A program made the translations under genes and the position numbers. The notes below the pieces were generated by a model, which saw only the letters and a list, made by a program, of their open reading frames with translations, was not told the DNA's origin and searched no databases. DNA of 64,000 nucleotides, taken from Zonotrichia leucophrys gambelii (Eukaryota > Chordata > Aves > Passeriformes > Passerellidae). Within the stretch, counting starts at the first letter, position 1. Every line of letters starts with the position of its first letter. Location of the stretch: the NCBI RefSeq assembly GCF_028769735.1, contig NC_088169.1:39594729-39658728 (forward strand), read 5' to 3'. This document shows, piece after piece, positions 35,300 through 47,421 of this stretch.

Positions 35300-36109
35300 C
35301 AGGTCTCTGTGCGACACTCGCGCCTCGCCAGGGCACACCGAGCGAAGGCCAGCACCGCACTTCATCAATAATTTAAACAAAGGTTTTAATAATAAGCATC
35401 CGACGGGCGGCATTTACAATTCAAATGCGTATTTTGCTGATGTAAAGTTCAACACCTCGCTTGGAACAGTATGTTTTCCTCCAAAACAATTAGCTATTGT
35501 TTTATTAACAATAAAATGTCTTTACTTTTCATTTTTACATGGACAGAAAAAATCCGATATCCTTCTGGTGAAGGTAAAGGGGGACTACCTTCTGTTTCTG
35601 TAGGAAGCAGAACAAGGCGTTTAGAAATACATGCAAAAGGTGATTAACTCTGCAGTGACATCTTTAAAATGCAGCTTTCAAAGCCGAGTTAAAACAACGT
35701 AACAGAGGATTATCATCCTCCGTAAATGGTGTGTGGGCACACAACATTTTGTGAGATGAACAGTGTAGCCACTCACTCAGAAATACTCACTTCTACCTGG
35801 AAACACAGGCAAACAGTTACATGAACCGATCCTGCCACCACAGCCCAGTAAGTGTAGTAAAACACCACAGCAATGCTCCCTGGAGCTGGAAGTAGCACCC
35901 CAAAATTTGAGGACCATCCCCAGCCATGTGCCTCGGTCACAATTGCCATGGCACAGGGAAACCAGCACCATTTTGTACGCAGAAAGCAGCTTTAACCCCA
36001 AGCCTCCCGCAGGCATCACCATGGCCATTGAGGCCGTGCCACTCAGGATTCCCACCCCAAAGCACAGCCAGCCCTCTCCCAGCTCTAGGCACCACGTCCA
36101 GTCTGACCA

Positions 36110-36680
36110 CAGTTCCTTTTCCAGGCTGACCACAGCCCTTTTCCAGGTTGATCCAGCCCTTTTCCAGGTTGATCACAGCCCCTTTTCCAGGCTGACCACA
36201 GCTCCTTTTCCAGGCTGACCACAGCCCCTTTTCCAGGCTGACCACAGCCCTTTTTCCAGGCTGACCACAGCCCCTTTTCCAGGCTGACCGCAGCTCCTTT
36301 TCGTTGATCAGCCCTTTCAGTATCAAGCCCTTTTCCAGGCTGATCACAGCCCCTTTTCCAGGCTGACCACAGCCCTTTTCCAGGCTGACCACAGCCCCTT
36401 TTCCAGGCTGACCACAGCCCTTTTTCCAGGCTGACCACAGCCCCTTTTCCAGGCTGATCACAGCCCCTTTTCCAGGCTGACCGCAGCTCCTTTTCCAGGT
36501 TGATCCAGCCCTTTTCCAGGCTGATCACAGCCCCTTTTCCAGGCTGACCACAGCCCCTTTTCCAGGCTGATCACAGCCCCTTTTCCAGGCTGATCACAGC
36601 CCTTTTCCAGGCTGATCACAGCTCCTTTTCCAGGCTGATCACGGCTCCTTTTCCAGGCTGATCCAGCCCTTTTCCAGGTG
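36110..36680 (+). repeat. Minisatellite, 22-23 bp unit, about 24 copies
   Basis: The unit reads approximately CCCCTTTTCCAGGCTGACC plus ACAG. Variants include CTCC for CCCC, GATC for GACC, GTTG for GCTG, and a shorter GATCCAG form. Copies differ by single bases and by one-base length changes. One degenerate unit at about 36294-36332 (TTCGTTGATCAGCC) divides the array. Units 4-8 and 11-16 show the same succession of variants, which suggests block duplication. Long minus-strand frames here (up to 174 codons, repeats of SLEKG, QPGKG and SAWKRG) arise because the unit lacks stop codons in its frames; they are not a gene. Confidence 0.95.
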
Positions 36681-39600
36681 CACATGTGTGAGCACACACG
36701 GACACACGCTCCGTGTGCAGGGACACGGCGGGCGATGCCCACAGGAGAACTGGTGACATAAGCTGCAAATAGAATTGCAGCAGTGTGACAAGTCAAATAA
36801 TAACATCTTATGCATGTTTCTTTACTCTTGAGTGTCTGTTTTGCAATCAAGACATACAAGTGTCTGCCAGTTTCTGAAGGATATGATCCTTAAGTGAAAT
36901 TACTGTGCAAATAAAAGCTTTTTACTCCTATTAAAATTCATCTGAGTCATAAGTGGCAAGGAAAAAAAGCTTGCAGAGTGTATTCTGCTGTCAATCTAAT
37001 AAACATTCTGTGTAGAGGGACTATTTATCAAAGATAAATTGTACTTAAAAGTCCTTCATTAAATCTATGGGGGGGAATATAATTACAACAAATTGCACAG
37101 TTTCAGTATCCATGGTTGGTGTCTTCTTTGTACTCAAGAGTTTGAAATTTAAAAAAAAAAAAATAAAAAAAGGAAGAATGCAGAAATAAGTTATATTTGT
37201 GGACTGTATTGTTGTCTCTTGCAAGAGACTATTTTGGTATGATTTCAAAGGATTAGGTTTAGATACCATTTAGTTTTTTCAAGCTACATTAACACTCCTG
37301 AGCTGCCCAATTTCAAAATTTGAACTTGAAGAGAAAGCCAGACCTTCTGCATTCATCTAGGTTACAGTATTTCACAGGGGTTGAAATACAGAATTCCCTA
37401 TGCACTTCACAACATTCAGCAGTGGGGGAAAAACACATTCCTCAGTATGCTGCACTTTAAAGCTCAGTTCTCCACACCAAGCTAAAATATCCCTACCAAA
37501 CATTGTTTTTACTATCTTTATAATTTTCAGATCTTTTAGATTCCTTTCTCTGCAGGACTCCTGCTTTGCTTGGAGTGAGATGTAAGAGTCAGTACTCTCA
37601 AAGCTTTAAAACCCAGGTCTTTGTTATTGATGAGCTGTTCCTTTTCCTTTTGTATTTGTTTATTGTTCTTTAGTCTGTTTGGGGGATAAGCAAGTTACTA
37701 TAATCAAAAAGTAAAAAATAACAACAGTAAACTTCTGGGGAAAGGCCTTTTTTGGTACAGTTGGTTCACAAATGACCTTTCAGAATATAAAAAGACAGTG
37801 CAAAGAAAGGTTCCTTCTCTAAGATTACCTTTGATGTATTTCTGCTGCTGGCTGGACCCCACTAAATACCTGCATAAATATCCCTTTGTGATGCTGCTGC
37901 TTATCCCTGGAGAGGAGTTGTGGAGTGGGGTGCAGGGTGCTGTTCACCCAACCCAGGTGCAGCTCAGTGAGAGCCACAGGACTCTCTGGAAGGCCATGCC
38001 AAACAATGCCCACCAGTGGTGCCACAACAAAGACAATTAAGAAAATACCACATATTTTCATTACATGACGAATGCTGCTGCTATGCCTTTGATTTAGCGA
38101 GAACAATGCTGAACATAGGAAGCAGAAGTTTTGATATGCTGCTAACCAAGTACGGATGAGGTTCTGATTTTCTTCCTTTACGCTCAGGAGGAGGAGGAGA
38201 TGGGAGAAAGACGGGGGCGTAAATTGGAGAAGGTTGTTAAGTTTGAGTTATAAATAGAGACCAGGACGTTTCCACTGGCCTAAACCAGAAGAAACATTTG
38301 TTGAAGTCATAAATAGATTGCAGGTGGACTCTGAGAGCAGGGAAATCTGCTAGCCATCAGATCTCTGCTGATGAGTACTTGTCACCAGACACTGCTCCAC
38401 TCCACAGAGTTTCAAAGCCCAATTCTGCCAGCCAAAGTAAAGTCAATAAAGCAGTACCGAAAGGAGCCATACAGATTTTGATGGCACAAAACAGGTGTTT
38501 CTTTTCCACCAGACCGCTGGAGTCCACAGTCAGTTGACAAAAATTATAGTAGGGAAAAGTGATGTTACTTAATAGTTTTCTAAGGGTAACGGCATCCTGT
38601 CTGACATCTCCCACTAAATTGGATGTTTATGTAAAACGCAAAACTACCTCTTACAACCAAATCTCCATGACAAAATTAAGAACACAAAAAGGTGAAATAA
38701 TAGCAATACAAGGTGGGGGCAGGGGAGAAGAAACCAAATACCGTGAAAATTATACCTTGGGTTTTGTGGATTGTTCTTTGTCAGCACATTCCCTACTGTG
38801 TCCCCCCCAAGTCAGTAGGCAAATAGACTGAGTGCTATAAGAAAGATGGCCAGGGCATATATTGCCCCATCTGTGTTTAAAACAAGTTCTGTAGTTTGCA
38901 CAGATATGGTTCCCTTATATACATCAGAATATTAGGCATACATTCACTAAAATGTTCAAAATTCACTCTGTTACACCTCACATTAGTTTATTAAATATGA
39001 TCTTCCCCGTACACTTGAAACTCATGTCCCCAGAAGCTGTAAATGTTCAAACTCCATTGGAGATTTTATAGAGTAATCACTACCCATATGTTACTTACGT
39101 TAGTGTTCGGACTGCTGACCAGATGTGGATTTTCAGCATGCTTTACCCAAATGTTCAACCATGTTTTTCAAATGTCTGTCATTCCTGTGGTCAGAAGGGT
39201 GAAAATCTTACATAGCTCAGATTTCAGTAGAGAAATTGTCTGCTCTGCGTCTTCATTATTTTCACTAGCCTCACAGTCTGGGGTTTGGAACCAGTGAAAT
39301 GTATTAACTGTGGTCTCATAATTTCCCTTCAGCATTCCTAATGCACGTCCTGCCTCAAGTCACTTCACTGTTGTCACCTGTGGTTTGACGTCATCAGTTC
39401 ACTTGAGTACATTATTCTGTATTCAGGGGAAGCAATCCTGAGCAATGTTCCAGTTCCAAACACAATGAGCACGCTGCCTTTTTTATTGACCATTATACAT
39501 GACAACATCATGACCATACCTTTACTTAGATTTCCACCACAGCATCTAAGCAGGAAAATTATTTATTCCATATTACTCGACAATGTCAGACACCACCTTC

Positions 39601-40029
39601 TTTCAGAGTCAAGGACTCCTTACTGAAATAGGAGATAAAGGACATTTTGCAAATCACTTTTTTTCCCCCGAGCTCTGGGTTCTAGAGCTAATTTGCTTCC
39701 ACAGGGTGGTGGTGAGGATTGGCATTACCACCTGCACAAAATAACAGCACTTTTAGTCTGATGGAGGAGCAAACACTCAAACTGCTACAGAGACAGATAA
39801 TGAAAAAATAACAATAATAAAAATACCAAAACAGTCACAAAAACCACGAGCCTCTAGCAGCAGCAAAAGGGAAGAAAACCGAGAGGAGCCTCACCACCAC
39901 GTAGTACACACTCCAGCAGCAGAAACTTAATTAGACTCGCAATTCAGCCGCACTTCCCACTTTCCATTCCTTGTGTGATACATAATTAACACTCGAGAGA
40001 AACCTACCAAGGGTTAAAGCCATGCAAAA

Positions 40030-40200
40030 AACAGCTTCCCTCCGCTGCGTTCGGAGGCCGGGCGGGCAGAGCGGAGGGCGGCCGGGCCGGGAGCGGACAG
40101 ACAGACAGACGGACAGACGGACGGGGAGCCGGCGATGCCCTCCCGCCCGGCCGGGAGCCGCAGCTGCCGCCGCCGGAGCAGCGCGGTCGCACAATGCTTT
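40030..40200. promoter_or_regulatory. CpG island-like GC-rich block inside PCCA intron
   Basis: GC content and CpG density rise sharply: CCGCTGCGTTCGGAGGCCGG, GCGGAGGGCGGCCGGGCCGG, CCCGGCCGGGAGCCGCAGC, and GCCGCCGCCGGAGCAGCGCG. The block is about 170 bases long and drops back to AT-rich sequence on both sides. It contains a GACA/GACGG tandem at 40095-40123. It could be the promoter of a noncoding transcript or a CpG-rich enhancer. Overlapping frames in several phases reflect composition. Confidence 0.55.
40095..40123 (+). repeat. GACA/GACGG tandem repeat
   Basis: Alternating GACA and GACGG units lie within the CpG block. This is the second GACGG-type array in the same intron, about 4.9 kb from the first. 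Confidence 0.85.
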
Positions 40201-40760
40201 GACAACTCCATCAGCGCAGTCTCAAGGTAGCTGTCAATCAGGATGCATCATTTAATACAACAGCACACTAAGGATTTTCTCCTACAACCCACATGACAGC
40301 GTATCTACAGCTCTATTTATATCAGCGCCCAGTTGTGTTTACAATGCTGTTGTAATTAGAAGAGATGCAACAGGCAGCGATATTATTCAGATTCCCATTT
40401 TGCCGTGCTGCCGTGTAAAGTGCGATCTTGCTTCACAGAGTCATGCTAAATGACAAAAGCGCTATTTTCTTCAGTCTCTGTGCTCAGACAGCACTTCATT
40501 TGCAGCTATCTATAATTAGATTAATGGTGTAGTGCCGTACAAAGCAGGCCCACTTCACATCAGATAGCATATGAATTAGGACAAACACTTATTTCAATTC
40601 CAGGCAGAGAAAGCAGTGACTGGGGTATTTAGCATACCCTTTATGGTGGAATGAGATGTTAATTGTGTACCATTACCTCTAAACTGCTTGCTTGTTGTAT
40701 AAATCACTGTGCTAATTGATGCAGAGATAGAAACGTAGCCACAGGCAAGAAAGCAACGGA
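40200..40760. promoter_or_regulatory. Strong candidate conserved enhancer next to CpG block
   Basis: The sequence carries CTGTCAATCA (40231-40240), exactly the reverse complement of the PBX-PREP/MEIS decamer TGATTGACAG. It is followed by GGATGCATCATTTAAT (POU-like), GTTGTGTTTACAATG (FOX-like) near 40334, TTGTAATTAGAAG near 40349, CATGCTAAATGACAAAAGCG (octamer-like) near 40442, and ATAATTAGATTAATGG near 40512. CpGs are scattered through it. There is no coding frame. This is the densest motif cluster I saw in the window, but conservation is assumed, not measured. Confidence 0.42.
40231..40240 (-). promoter_or_regulatory. PBX-PREP/MEIS decamer
   Basis: The minus strand reads TGATTGACAG, the full consensus for PBX with PREP or MEIS homeodomain partners. 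It lies about 30 bases beyond the CpG block, on the side of the candidate enhancer. Confidence 0.5.
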
Positions 40761-42443
40761 ATGAGAGCTGAAGATGGTGGATAAAGGATTATCGGGTAAA
40801 ACCATATGGAGATGAGATTCCTTTGAAACCTGCCCACAAGCAGTACTACTATGAACTACAGGGGCAAAAGTGCTGCGCGGGTGCCTAAGGAAAAAAAAAT
40901 ATTATATAGTTTACATCATCATCTCAGAACAGAATCTTAGGAGCAAATCCAAGCCAAGCAGAAAACTGAAGAATAAATGTGTGTAATGAACTTCAACACG
41001 TGTTTCCAAAGGACAAGCAGCAGGCTGAGCCGGGCCTGGGAACAGGCACCACACTGCCCGAATTTGGGGAGCCTGAGTTGATAAGCAACACTTGCAAACT
41101 ATGTAAAGCAGATTTTCCCCTGGCCCAACCAAGGACTAGAAAGGCAGGCTCTGCAAACAGAAAATGTCCGTGAAAAAATAAAATGTAAATAAGTAAATAA
41201 TAAATAAACCAACCAAGACATTCAAGTGGCTACTGACAAGCTAAATGTCCTAATAAGGATAACGAGGAAGAAAGGAAGCAGCTTTTCACACCTGTAGTAA
41301 AACTTATTCATATTCTGGCCCGTGCATATGCAGACAAGAAAACTCATCTAAACTCCCCTCTGTGTACTGCACAAACAAGAGGAGAACCTCTCAGATGTAA
41401 CAAGTAGCTGTGTCAGCACCAGGACTATCAAGGCCTGCTTTTTCTCAGATAAGGTTTGTAGCTGTTTGCCACGTAAAACACCATTACAGCCCTGAGGGTA
41501 CTCCCAGCTGCACTCCCCAGACTGCATTCTCTCATCTTAAAAAACTCGACTTTACCCTAAGCCTCTGACCACACTCCCCACCACACAGAGCTACAGCTTC
41601 CTCCTCCACCTGGACACATTTTATTCAAGAAACAGGTTGGACCATAATGATCTTTGGTTTCTTCCTTCTCTGATATGCTTGGCTGAAGTCCATCAGCTGA
41701 GTCAAAGGTACAGCAAAGCCAGAGAACAAACACACACATGGAGTCTTAGCATGCCTGCCTCAGCCTTAGTTTCCTAAAAATAGCATTAAAAAAGGAACAT
41801 GAGCTACAATACCACCTTGAACACAGTATTCAAGGACAAGCCAACTCTCATCTTTGAGCCACTGCTTATTCCTCCACAGACACTGCAAATCTTTTTGGCA
41901 TCATTTCTATTCTGCAAAAGAGTGGCTCCAGTATATGTGCTGCAGTCAATACTACACTCCACTACACTCTAAACCTAAACACCCCTTCCCCCTCTGCCTT
42001 CCAAATTATTCTATGAACTTTTTCTTAAGTTTCTTGTTCAGAAAACTTAGTTGAACTTGTACAGAGCTAAGACTTAGCTTCATACTTTGATCACTAAAAA
42101 AATGCTAGCAAGTAAAATACTACACAAATGTCCTGCTCTAAGAAAATGTATTTCCTTCTCTTGCAACAACCTGAGAGCAAGTGCTGACTTTCAGCCACAA
42201 GCTCTAAGATCTCAGTACAGTGAAATAAACTTCCAAAAAGTACAAGATATCTTACCCTTGAGTGTTCAATCCCCTCTACTCCAGCGTTTGATATTGCCTT
42301 AGCTTGAAAGAGCAAAGAGAATGCATTATGTCTGCTAGAAGCCTCACTCTCCTAAGGTTCATTAAAAAGAGTGAGATGCTAGATTTTCCAACCTTGTTTT
42401 TAATTTTCTTTTGGAACTACTTGCTTTTTCGACTCATGGCACC

Positions 42444-42493
42444 TAATTATTACTTGGGGCGAGAGGGGTTAAAGTGTTAATTATTACTTGGGG
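42444..42493 (+). repeat. Direct repeat of 16 bp, spaced 34 bp
   Basis: TAATTATTACTTGGGG occurs at 42444-42459 and again at 42478-42493. Similar G-rich bases follow each copy. This is a local duplication with no associated element recognised. Confidence 0.9.
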
Positions 42494-43029
42494 TGGGAGT
42501 GTTGCAGCAGTGTCTATTGATCTCAGATCCCAAAGAAATACACATAACAGATACATATGTAGATGTGTATCCATGTATATAAAGGGAGGGCTTAGGGGTG
42601 GACAGTTACCCATTACAAACAAGCAGGACTAATGTACAAATTACTGCTTGCAAAAATCAAGTGAATAGCAGAAGAGAATCATGTATTGGTTGATGAAGTG
42701 CTTCAGTTACTCCAAGAGGAACCTTTAGATTATTTCCAACACAATAAACCAAACAGGAGCAAGCACAGTGATGGTAAAAGTATTTTGACAATAGATTTCC
42801 ACAGTTTTAGATATTGGTCACCAGACATACTAATCTGAGGATATCCTCCTTTATCACTAAAGCTTACAGCTTTAAGGAAACACTAGCTATATCTGCACAA
42901 GCAAAGGGACCTAAGAAATAGAAACAAATGGTAGTAGAAAAATGCCCCTGTGTTGACTACTTTGAAATAACACCTCCCAAGTGTGCAGCTGGTTGACGCA
43001 AATGGAAATGCATTGAGGAAAAGAGCTGT

Positions 43030-43400
43030 GAAGCTGTGTAACACTCCTGTTCCTAATCATTAATCACTTTTTTTAGGCCATTTAAACTAGCCCATTAGAG
43101 CCTGCAGCAAAATGCCAACACTCCCATCACTTGCATGTCAGCAGTGCTGGTGTTAACAGGAGAAAATATATGGTTTCTGTGACTGTGCCCCAGTTCTACA
43201 GCATTTGCTACTTTTAATTGAAAGAGGCAGTTAAACACAAGGTAAATCATTCAGTTAGCTAAGCTGTTTAATAACACATAATTGATAATGTCAATGTGCT
43301 ACAGTGACATAATGCATCACTTTCATCACCCTTATGCTTCAAATACAGTCAACTTATACTTCAAACATTTACTTTAAATCTGCTATTTAATGACAAAGCC
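43030..43400. promoter_or_regulatory. Candidate conserved noncoding element
   Basis: AT-rich sequence with CTAATCATTAATCACTTT near 43053, CTACTTTTAATTGAAAGAGG near 43209, and TAACACATAATTGATAATGTC near 43271. CTACAGTGACATAATGCATC follows near 43298. No frame, repeat or CpG explains it. The regulatory role is inferred. Confidence 0.3.
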
Positions 43401-44101
43401 GAGGAGAACTGCCCTGAGTACCACATGTGGAACATGGGTAAAACACACACTGCCTCAACTCACCTGCAGGTTGGTTAGAAAGGGGTTTCGGCCAAAGCAC
43501 TTGCAACTTTGTGAAAATGGCTTGGTTACATCATTACTGACTTGCTTTTTTTCTCAAAACACCAGAAGGTCCTACTGTAATAATTTCCATTTCTCTGATA
43601 AAATCTGTTGAAAAAAAGCATGAAAATATCTGCACAAGAAAAAGCAACTACTTGTTCTCTGAAATGTGTCTCCCAGTCCTGCAGGCTTTTGCCTAACTTT
43701 TCACATATAACCAGGCCAACAGCAGCCATCAGGACTTCTTTTTAGTATAAGGCAGATCACATCTTAAGTGTTTACAAAATCATACCCCTTAAACACGGAA
43801 TATGATCTAGAGTAAGAAAAAATATATCTTGCAGACAGTGTGGTTAAACATGACTAGCCTTATTATATAATACTGAGGTTTTTAACATGTATTAATTTAA
43901 AAATAACTTTTATTTCTACAAGTATTTAAATGGGCAAGAACATTTGACCTGTTTATTTTATATGACAACAAAATTGTAACCACTGACAAGAACCATACAT
44001 TTGGTTCTGCACTGTGTAGCAGAGAACACCCAGACAGCTGCAAAATGGGATGGGGTTTTGGTTTCATTTTTTAAAAAAATACACCCCCTAAAAAACCCAA
44101 T

Positions 44102-44120
44102 AAACAAACAAACAAACAAA
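44102..44120 (+). repeat. AAAC microsatellite
   Basis: Five tandem AAAC units, with a second short AAAC stretch about 30 bases further on. Confidence 0.85.
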
Positions 44121-44878
44121 GCATAAATCCCTCCAAAGCAAACAAACAAAAAACCAAGCAAACCATGTAAGTGCCCACTGTTACAGGATGCATGCAGGAA
44201 AAGGTGAGGGGCAGAGCCAGTGGTAGCAGGCAAGATTAAGTGTGCTGATAGTCTGAACCTCCATGTAACTGTACCTATCACAGTTACCTGCATGGAACTA
44301 TAATATTTGCTTGCTGTGAGATTTCAGCTGTACCACAGCCAGCATGGCTGGAAAGGCTCAGTACTGTGAAAATGAAAACATGCTGCCTCAGAAGTAGCCA
44401 CTTGCCCTGCTCCTGTTCTTACCCATGGAAAGCAGCTGTAGAGGCAATATCATCACCTACAACTACATCTTGAAATATTTTAGAGAGAAGTTTGGTTCAG
44501 CTGTCCTGGAGTTCACTGTCTGAGGAGTTACACAGATGTTCCCAGCTAATAAAGGCTGCCATAAGCTGCACTGGCCACAGGTGACTACAAACTTAGTTGT
44601 ATGTCCTGACACAGTAACTTGTTGAGTAAGGGATTTCACAACAATAAAAAGCAAGTCCATTGATAATAAATGGCTCGAGGCTCACAAAAGCAACCTGTAG
44701 AGCCTGGTTTGACTAGAAACCAAGGTAATTACTTATAAAAAGGGAAAAGCCAAAGATGTGTAAAACTGAAGTACCAATTACATAGCAAACCAAAACCTGT
44801 AGGATATTTACTACTTTTCACCCTGATTCCTTTTGGTTACCTACAAATTTGTAAGCTATTCAGTAAGTTTAGTACGAA

Positions 44879-44898
44879 AGTACTTTTTGAAAAGTACT
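44879..44898. repeat. Inverted repeat: 9 bp arms, 2 nt spacer
   Basis: AGTACTTTT, TG, AAAAGTACT. A further AGTAC copy lies just upstream at 44871. This is a short perfect hairpin-forming sequence in intron. Confidence 0.85.
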
Positions 44899-46761
44899 AT
44901 CTGATTTGGGACATAACATATCCTCACTAGGAAAAAAAAAATCCCAACCTATTGAATAAAATTCATTTACTGAAAGGTCAAGTAGGCACCAATGTTTTTC
45001 CCCCTCTGGGTGGCCAGGATATAATAAATGTTTGACTCCTCTTCCCTTCAAGCTCAGCACTACTTTTGGCACTCGCTTAAATGGAGGGAAAAGCAGAGCA
45101 GAGAGAGGTCTTTCATTCATTATGAGGATACCTACAACCACAGAGAACATTTAGATAGACCTTAATTCCCACTGACTGCAAAAATGGTTTTAGTCTGTGC
45201 ATTTCATAGGGAGAAAACTGCAGAGCAAACTGCATTCTTTCACAGCTTACTAAGTTTTCTAATGGTTGGGCAAGCACTGGTTAGAGCTTGGTCTGTTAAT
45301 TTGCCTTGGAACACTTCCAAATACTACTTGGTAAGCCACAGCATCTTTCTGTTCTGTTTTGTACAGCAGGTAGCACCATGACATCTACAACTGGAGAAAA
45401 ATACATGTAGGAGGCCAGGGCCTTTTTACAGACATTTGATTCAGTATATTTTAATCCTCTCTGGATTGAAATACGGACTTGGGAAAGTTTAAATATGAAG
45501 CCCCCTGGGCAAGTCTAGATACCTTTGTGAGGCTGTTGCAAACTCAAAATTCCAAGCAGGAGTCTAGATGGTCATGAGGGGAAGCTGTGAGAAAGTAGTA
45601 CATGTGTGAGAACTCAGGTCATCCAAGATGGTGCAGCTTTACATAAAAGGTGTGATAATCTCTTCCATATGTCTTCCTGACAGACACTCTCTTCTCACAC
45701 CACGGCAATTACACAGCCTGACTACTGATTTAGGGGATTTAGTACCATTATTGGCCAGGTTAGAGATACAGAGGCTTTAAATCCTGGATGCGATCTTGTT
45801 CTGGATTTATTTTTGTCAGTAGTCCCACTAATTTCACTCAGTTCATGGTATCACCCAAGATACTTCAGTTAGGACTTTGAATTCAGTAAGAACTAAGTGA
45901 ATTACTACACTGCACATAAATAAGAACATATCTGCCTGGAAAAAATTGTTTGAAAAAGTAAACCCTCATTCTTACTGTCTTCTTCAGGAGGGGGCTACTG
46001 AAAAACCATTTAATTGTGCTCTACTTTTTCATTCCCCCGTTTAAAGAAATTACATTTTTATTTCAAAGGCAATAAAATAAGAGTGACAGTAAGACTATGA
46101 AAATCCACCCAAAATCTACACATTTTATTATAGGCAATAAAACAGGGTTTAGTTATGGTTTTAAAACTATACTGGATCCTAAATCATCATGAAAGTCTCA
46201 GCCATAGCACAGCACTGGTGTGATACCTGTTACCATTAAATTTCCAATTATTGTTTCATGGCCTTAGGAAGGATGCATACATTAGCAATAGATGCACATT
46301 CTCTAACCTTTATCATTTAGAAATACATGCTATTGCATCCATGATTACTGGCAGAACTATTCATGTAGGACTTAAAATGCTCTTTTGTGTCACAGCACAG
46401 ACTAGTGCTTTTGTAATTCAAACCTTCCATGACAACATTTGCCACTATCTAGGGCTAGGTTCAAAAAGACTTACATACCTGAAGTAGGACACTTAAGCAA
46501 AATTGAAACGTCTAAATCCAATCTGGCAATACAAATTCTTGATCATGTGTCACTCAGCAATGAAGGTACTTGTATTCTATCTTCCTTCCTCATTCAAAAT
46601 ACACATTTGGAGCTTTGCTGCTGTACCTCCTCAGTACCACATAACACAGACACTTCCTTCTTCAGGTCCAAATATGCCACAAGAGTCAGGAGAACAGGGT
46701 CCAGTTCTGCTCCAGGGGCCACTTCTACCTTTGAGCAGCCTTCCACTACATAAATGGGTCT

Positions 46762-47078
46762 ATGAGAGAGTTGGAGAGGAACTTTTTACACGGGCCTCTG
46801 GCGACATGAGAAAGGGGGATTGATGCCTTTAAACTGAAAAAGGGTAAATTTAAATAAAATATTAGGAAGAAATTCTTTACTGTGACATTGGTGGGACACT
46901 GGAACAGGCTGCTCAGAAAGGCTGCAGATGCCCCATGCTGGCAGTGTTCCAGGCCAGGTTAGACAGGACATTGAGCAATGTGCTCTAGTGGAAAGTGCCT
47001 GCCCACAGCAGGAGGGTTGGAATGAGATGCTGTTTAAGGCTCCTTCCAACCCAAACGATTATATGATTCTATGATTAA
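46762..47078 (+). mobile_element. CR1 LINE 3' fragment, + orientation
   Basis: The segment reads GTTGGAGAGGAACTTTTTAC, GATGCCTTTAAACTGAAAAA, TTAGGAAGAAATTCTTTACT, CACTGGAACAGGCTGCTCAG, GGCTGCAGATGCCCCATGC, and GTTGGAATGAGATGCTG. It ends CCTTCCAACCCAAACG followed by ATTATATGATTCTATGATTA, the terminal CR1 repeat. It is a 5'-truncated copy of about 315 bp. The 3' end is complete, including the short ATTCTATGAT-like tail. Confidence 0.95.
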
Positions 47079-47221
47079 ACAACTTATGACTGAGCTGTCT
47101 TAGCCCAAACCTTTAACACTCCTGTAAGAAGTGAGTCCTGGGACTCATTTATCAGTGAACAGCCACATTATCCAGTGGACTTGGGATGAAGTGATGAATG
47201 ATGCTGTATGCAATTCCCTGA

Positions 47222-47421
47222 CATGGAGAACTCCCCACGGAGGGTGGCAGAGCACTGGGACAGGCTGCCCAGGGGGGTGTGGGGTGTCCCTCTCTGGAGA
47301 CATTGCAAACCCCCCTGGACACATCCCTGTGTCACCTGCTATGTGTGACCCTGACTTGTAGGGGGGCTGGACCAAATGATCTCCAGAGATCCCATCCAAC
47401 CCTAAGGATTCTGTCATCCTG
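47222..47421 (+). mobile_element. CR1 LINE 3' fragment, second subfamily, + orientation
   Basis: Begins near CATGGAGAACTCCCCACGG, then GAGCACTGGGACAGGCTGCC, GTGTCCCTCTCTGGAGACAT, CTGGACCAAATGATCTCCAG, and CCATCCAACCCTAAGGATTC. The wording around TGATCTCCAGAG differs from the copy 145 bases upstream, so it is a separate insertion of a different CR1 subfamily rather than one interrupted element. Confidence 0.92.

Larger units (their letters stand above)
35215..35350. promoter_or_regulatory. Compact CpG-rich islet inside PCCA intron
   Basis: Within about 135 bases there are well over a dozen CpGs: TTCGGCGAG, the ACGG tandem, GCAGCGG, GCGCACGG, GTGCGACACTCGCGCCTCG and CACCGAGCGAAGG. The surrounding intron is CpG-poor. 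It is too small for a standard CpG-island promoter, but hypomethylated distal elements look like this. No ATG-led frame supports a promoter for a coding gene. Confidence 0.45.
34780..35450. promoter_or_regulatory. Candidate conserved noncoding element around a CpG islet
   Basis: AT-rich flanks with TTTGCAATTAAAGCCTAGTA near 34921, TTTTCATGCATAAGC near 34958, CCCGTTAAACGAAACCC near 35127, and AACAAAGGTTTTAATAATAA near 35376 surround the CpG-rich islet at 35215-35350. The mixture of homeodomain, POU, SOX/TCF-like words and CpGs suggests a regulatory element. There is no coding frame of note. Inference only. Confidence 0.35.

Noticed and set aside
35937..36859. Three long minus-strand frames (174, 147 and 133 codons)
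   Set aside because: They are the minisatellite read in different phases. The unit length is not a multiple of three, and no conserved domain is present.
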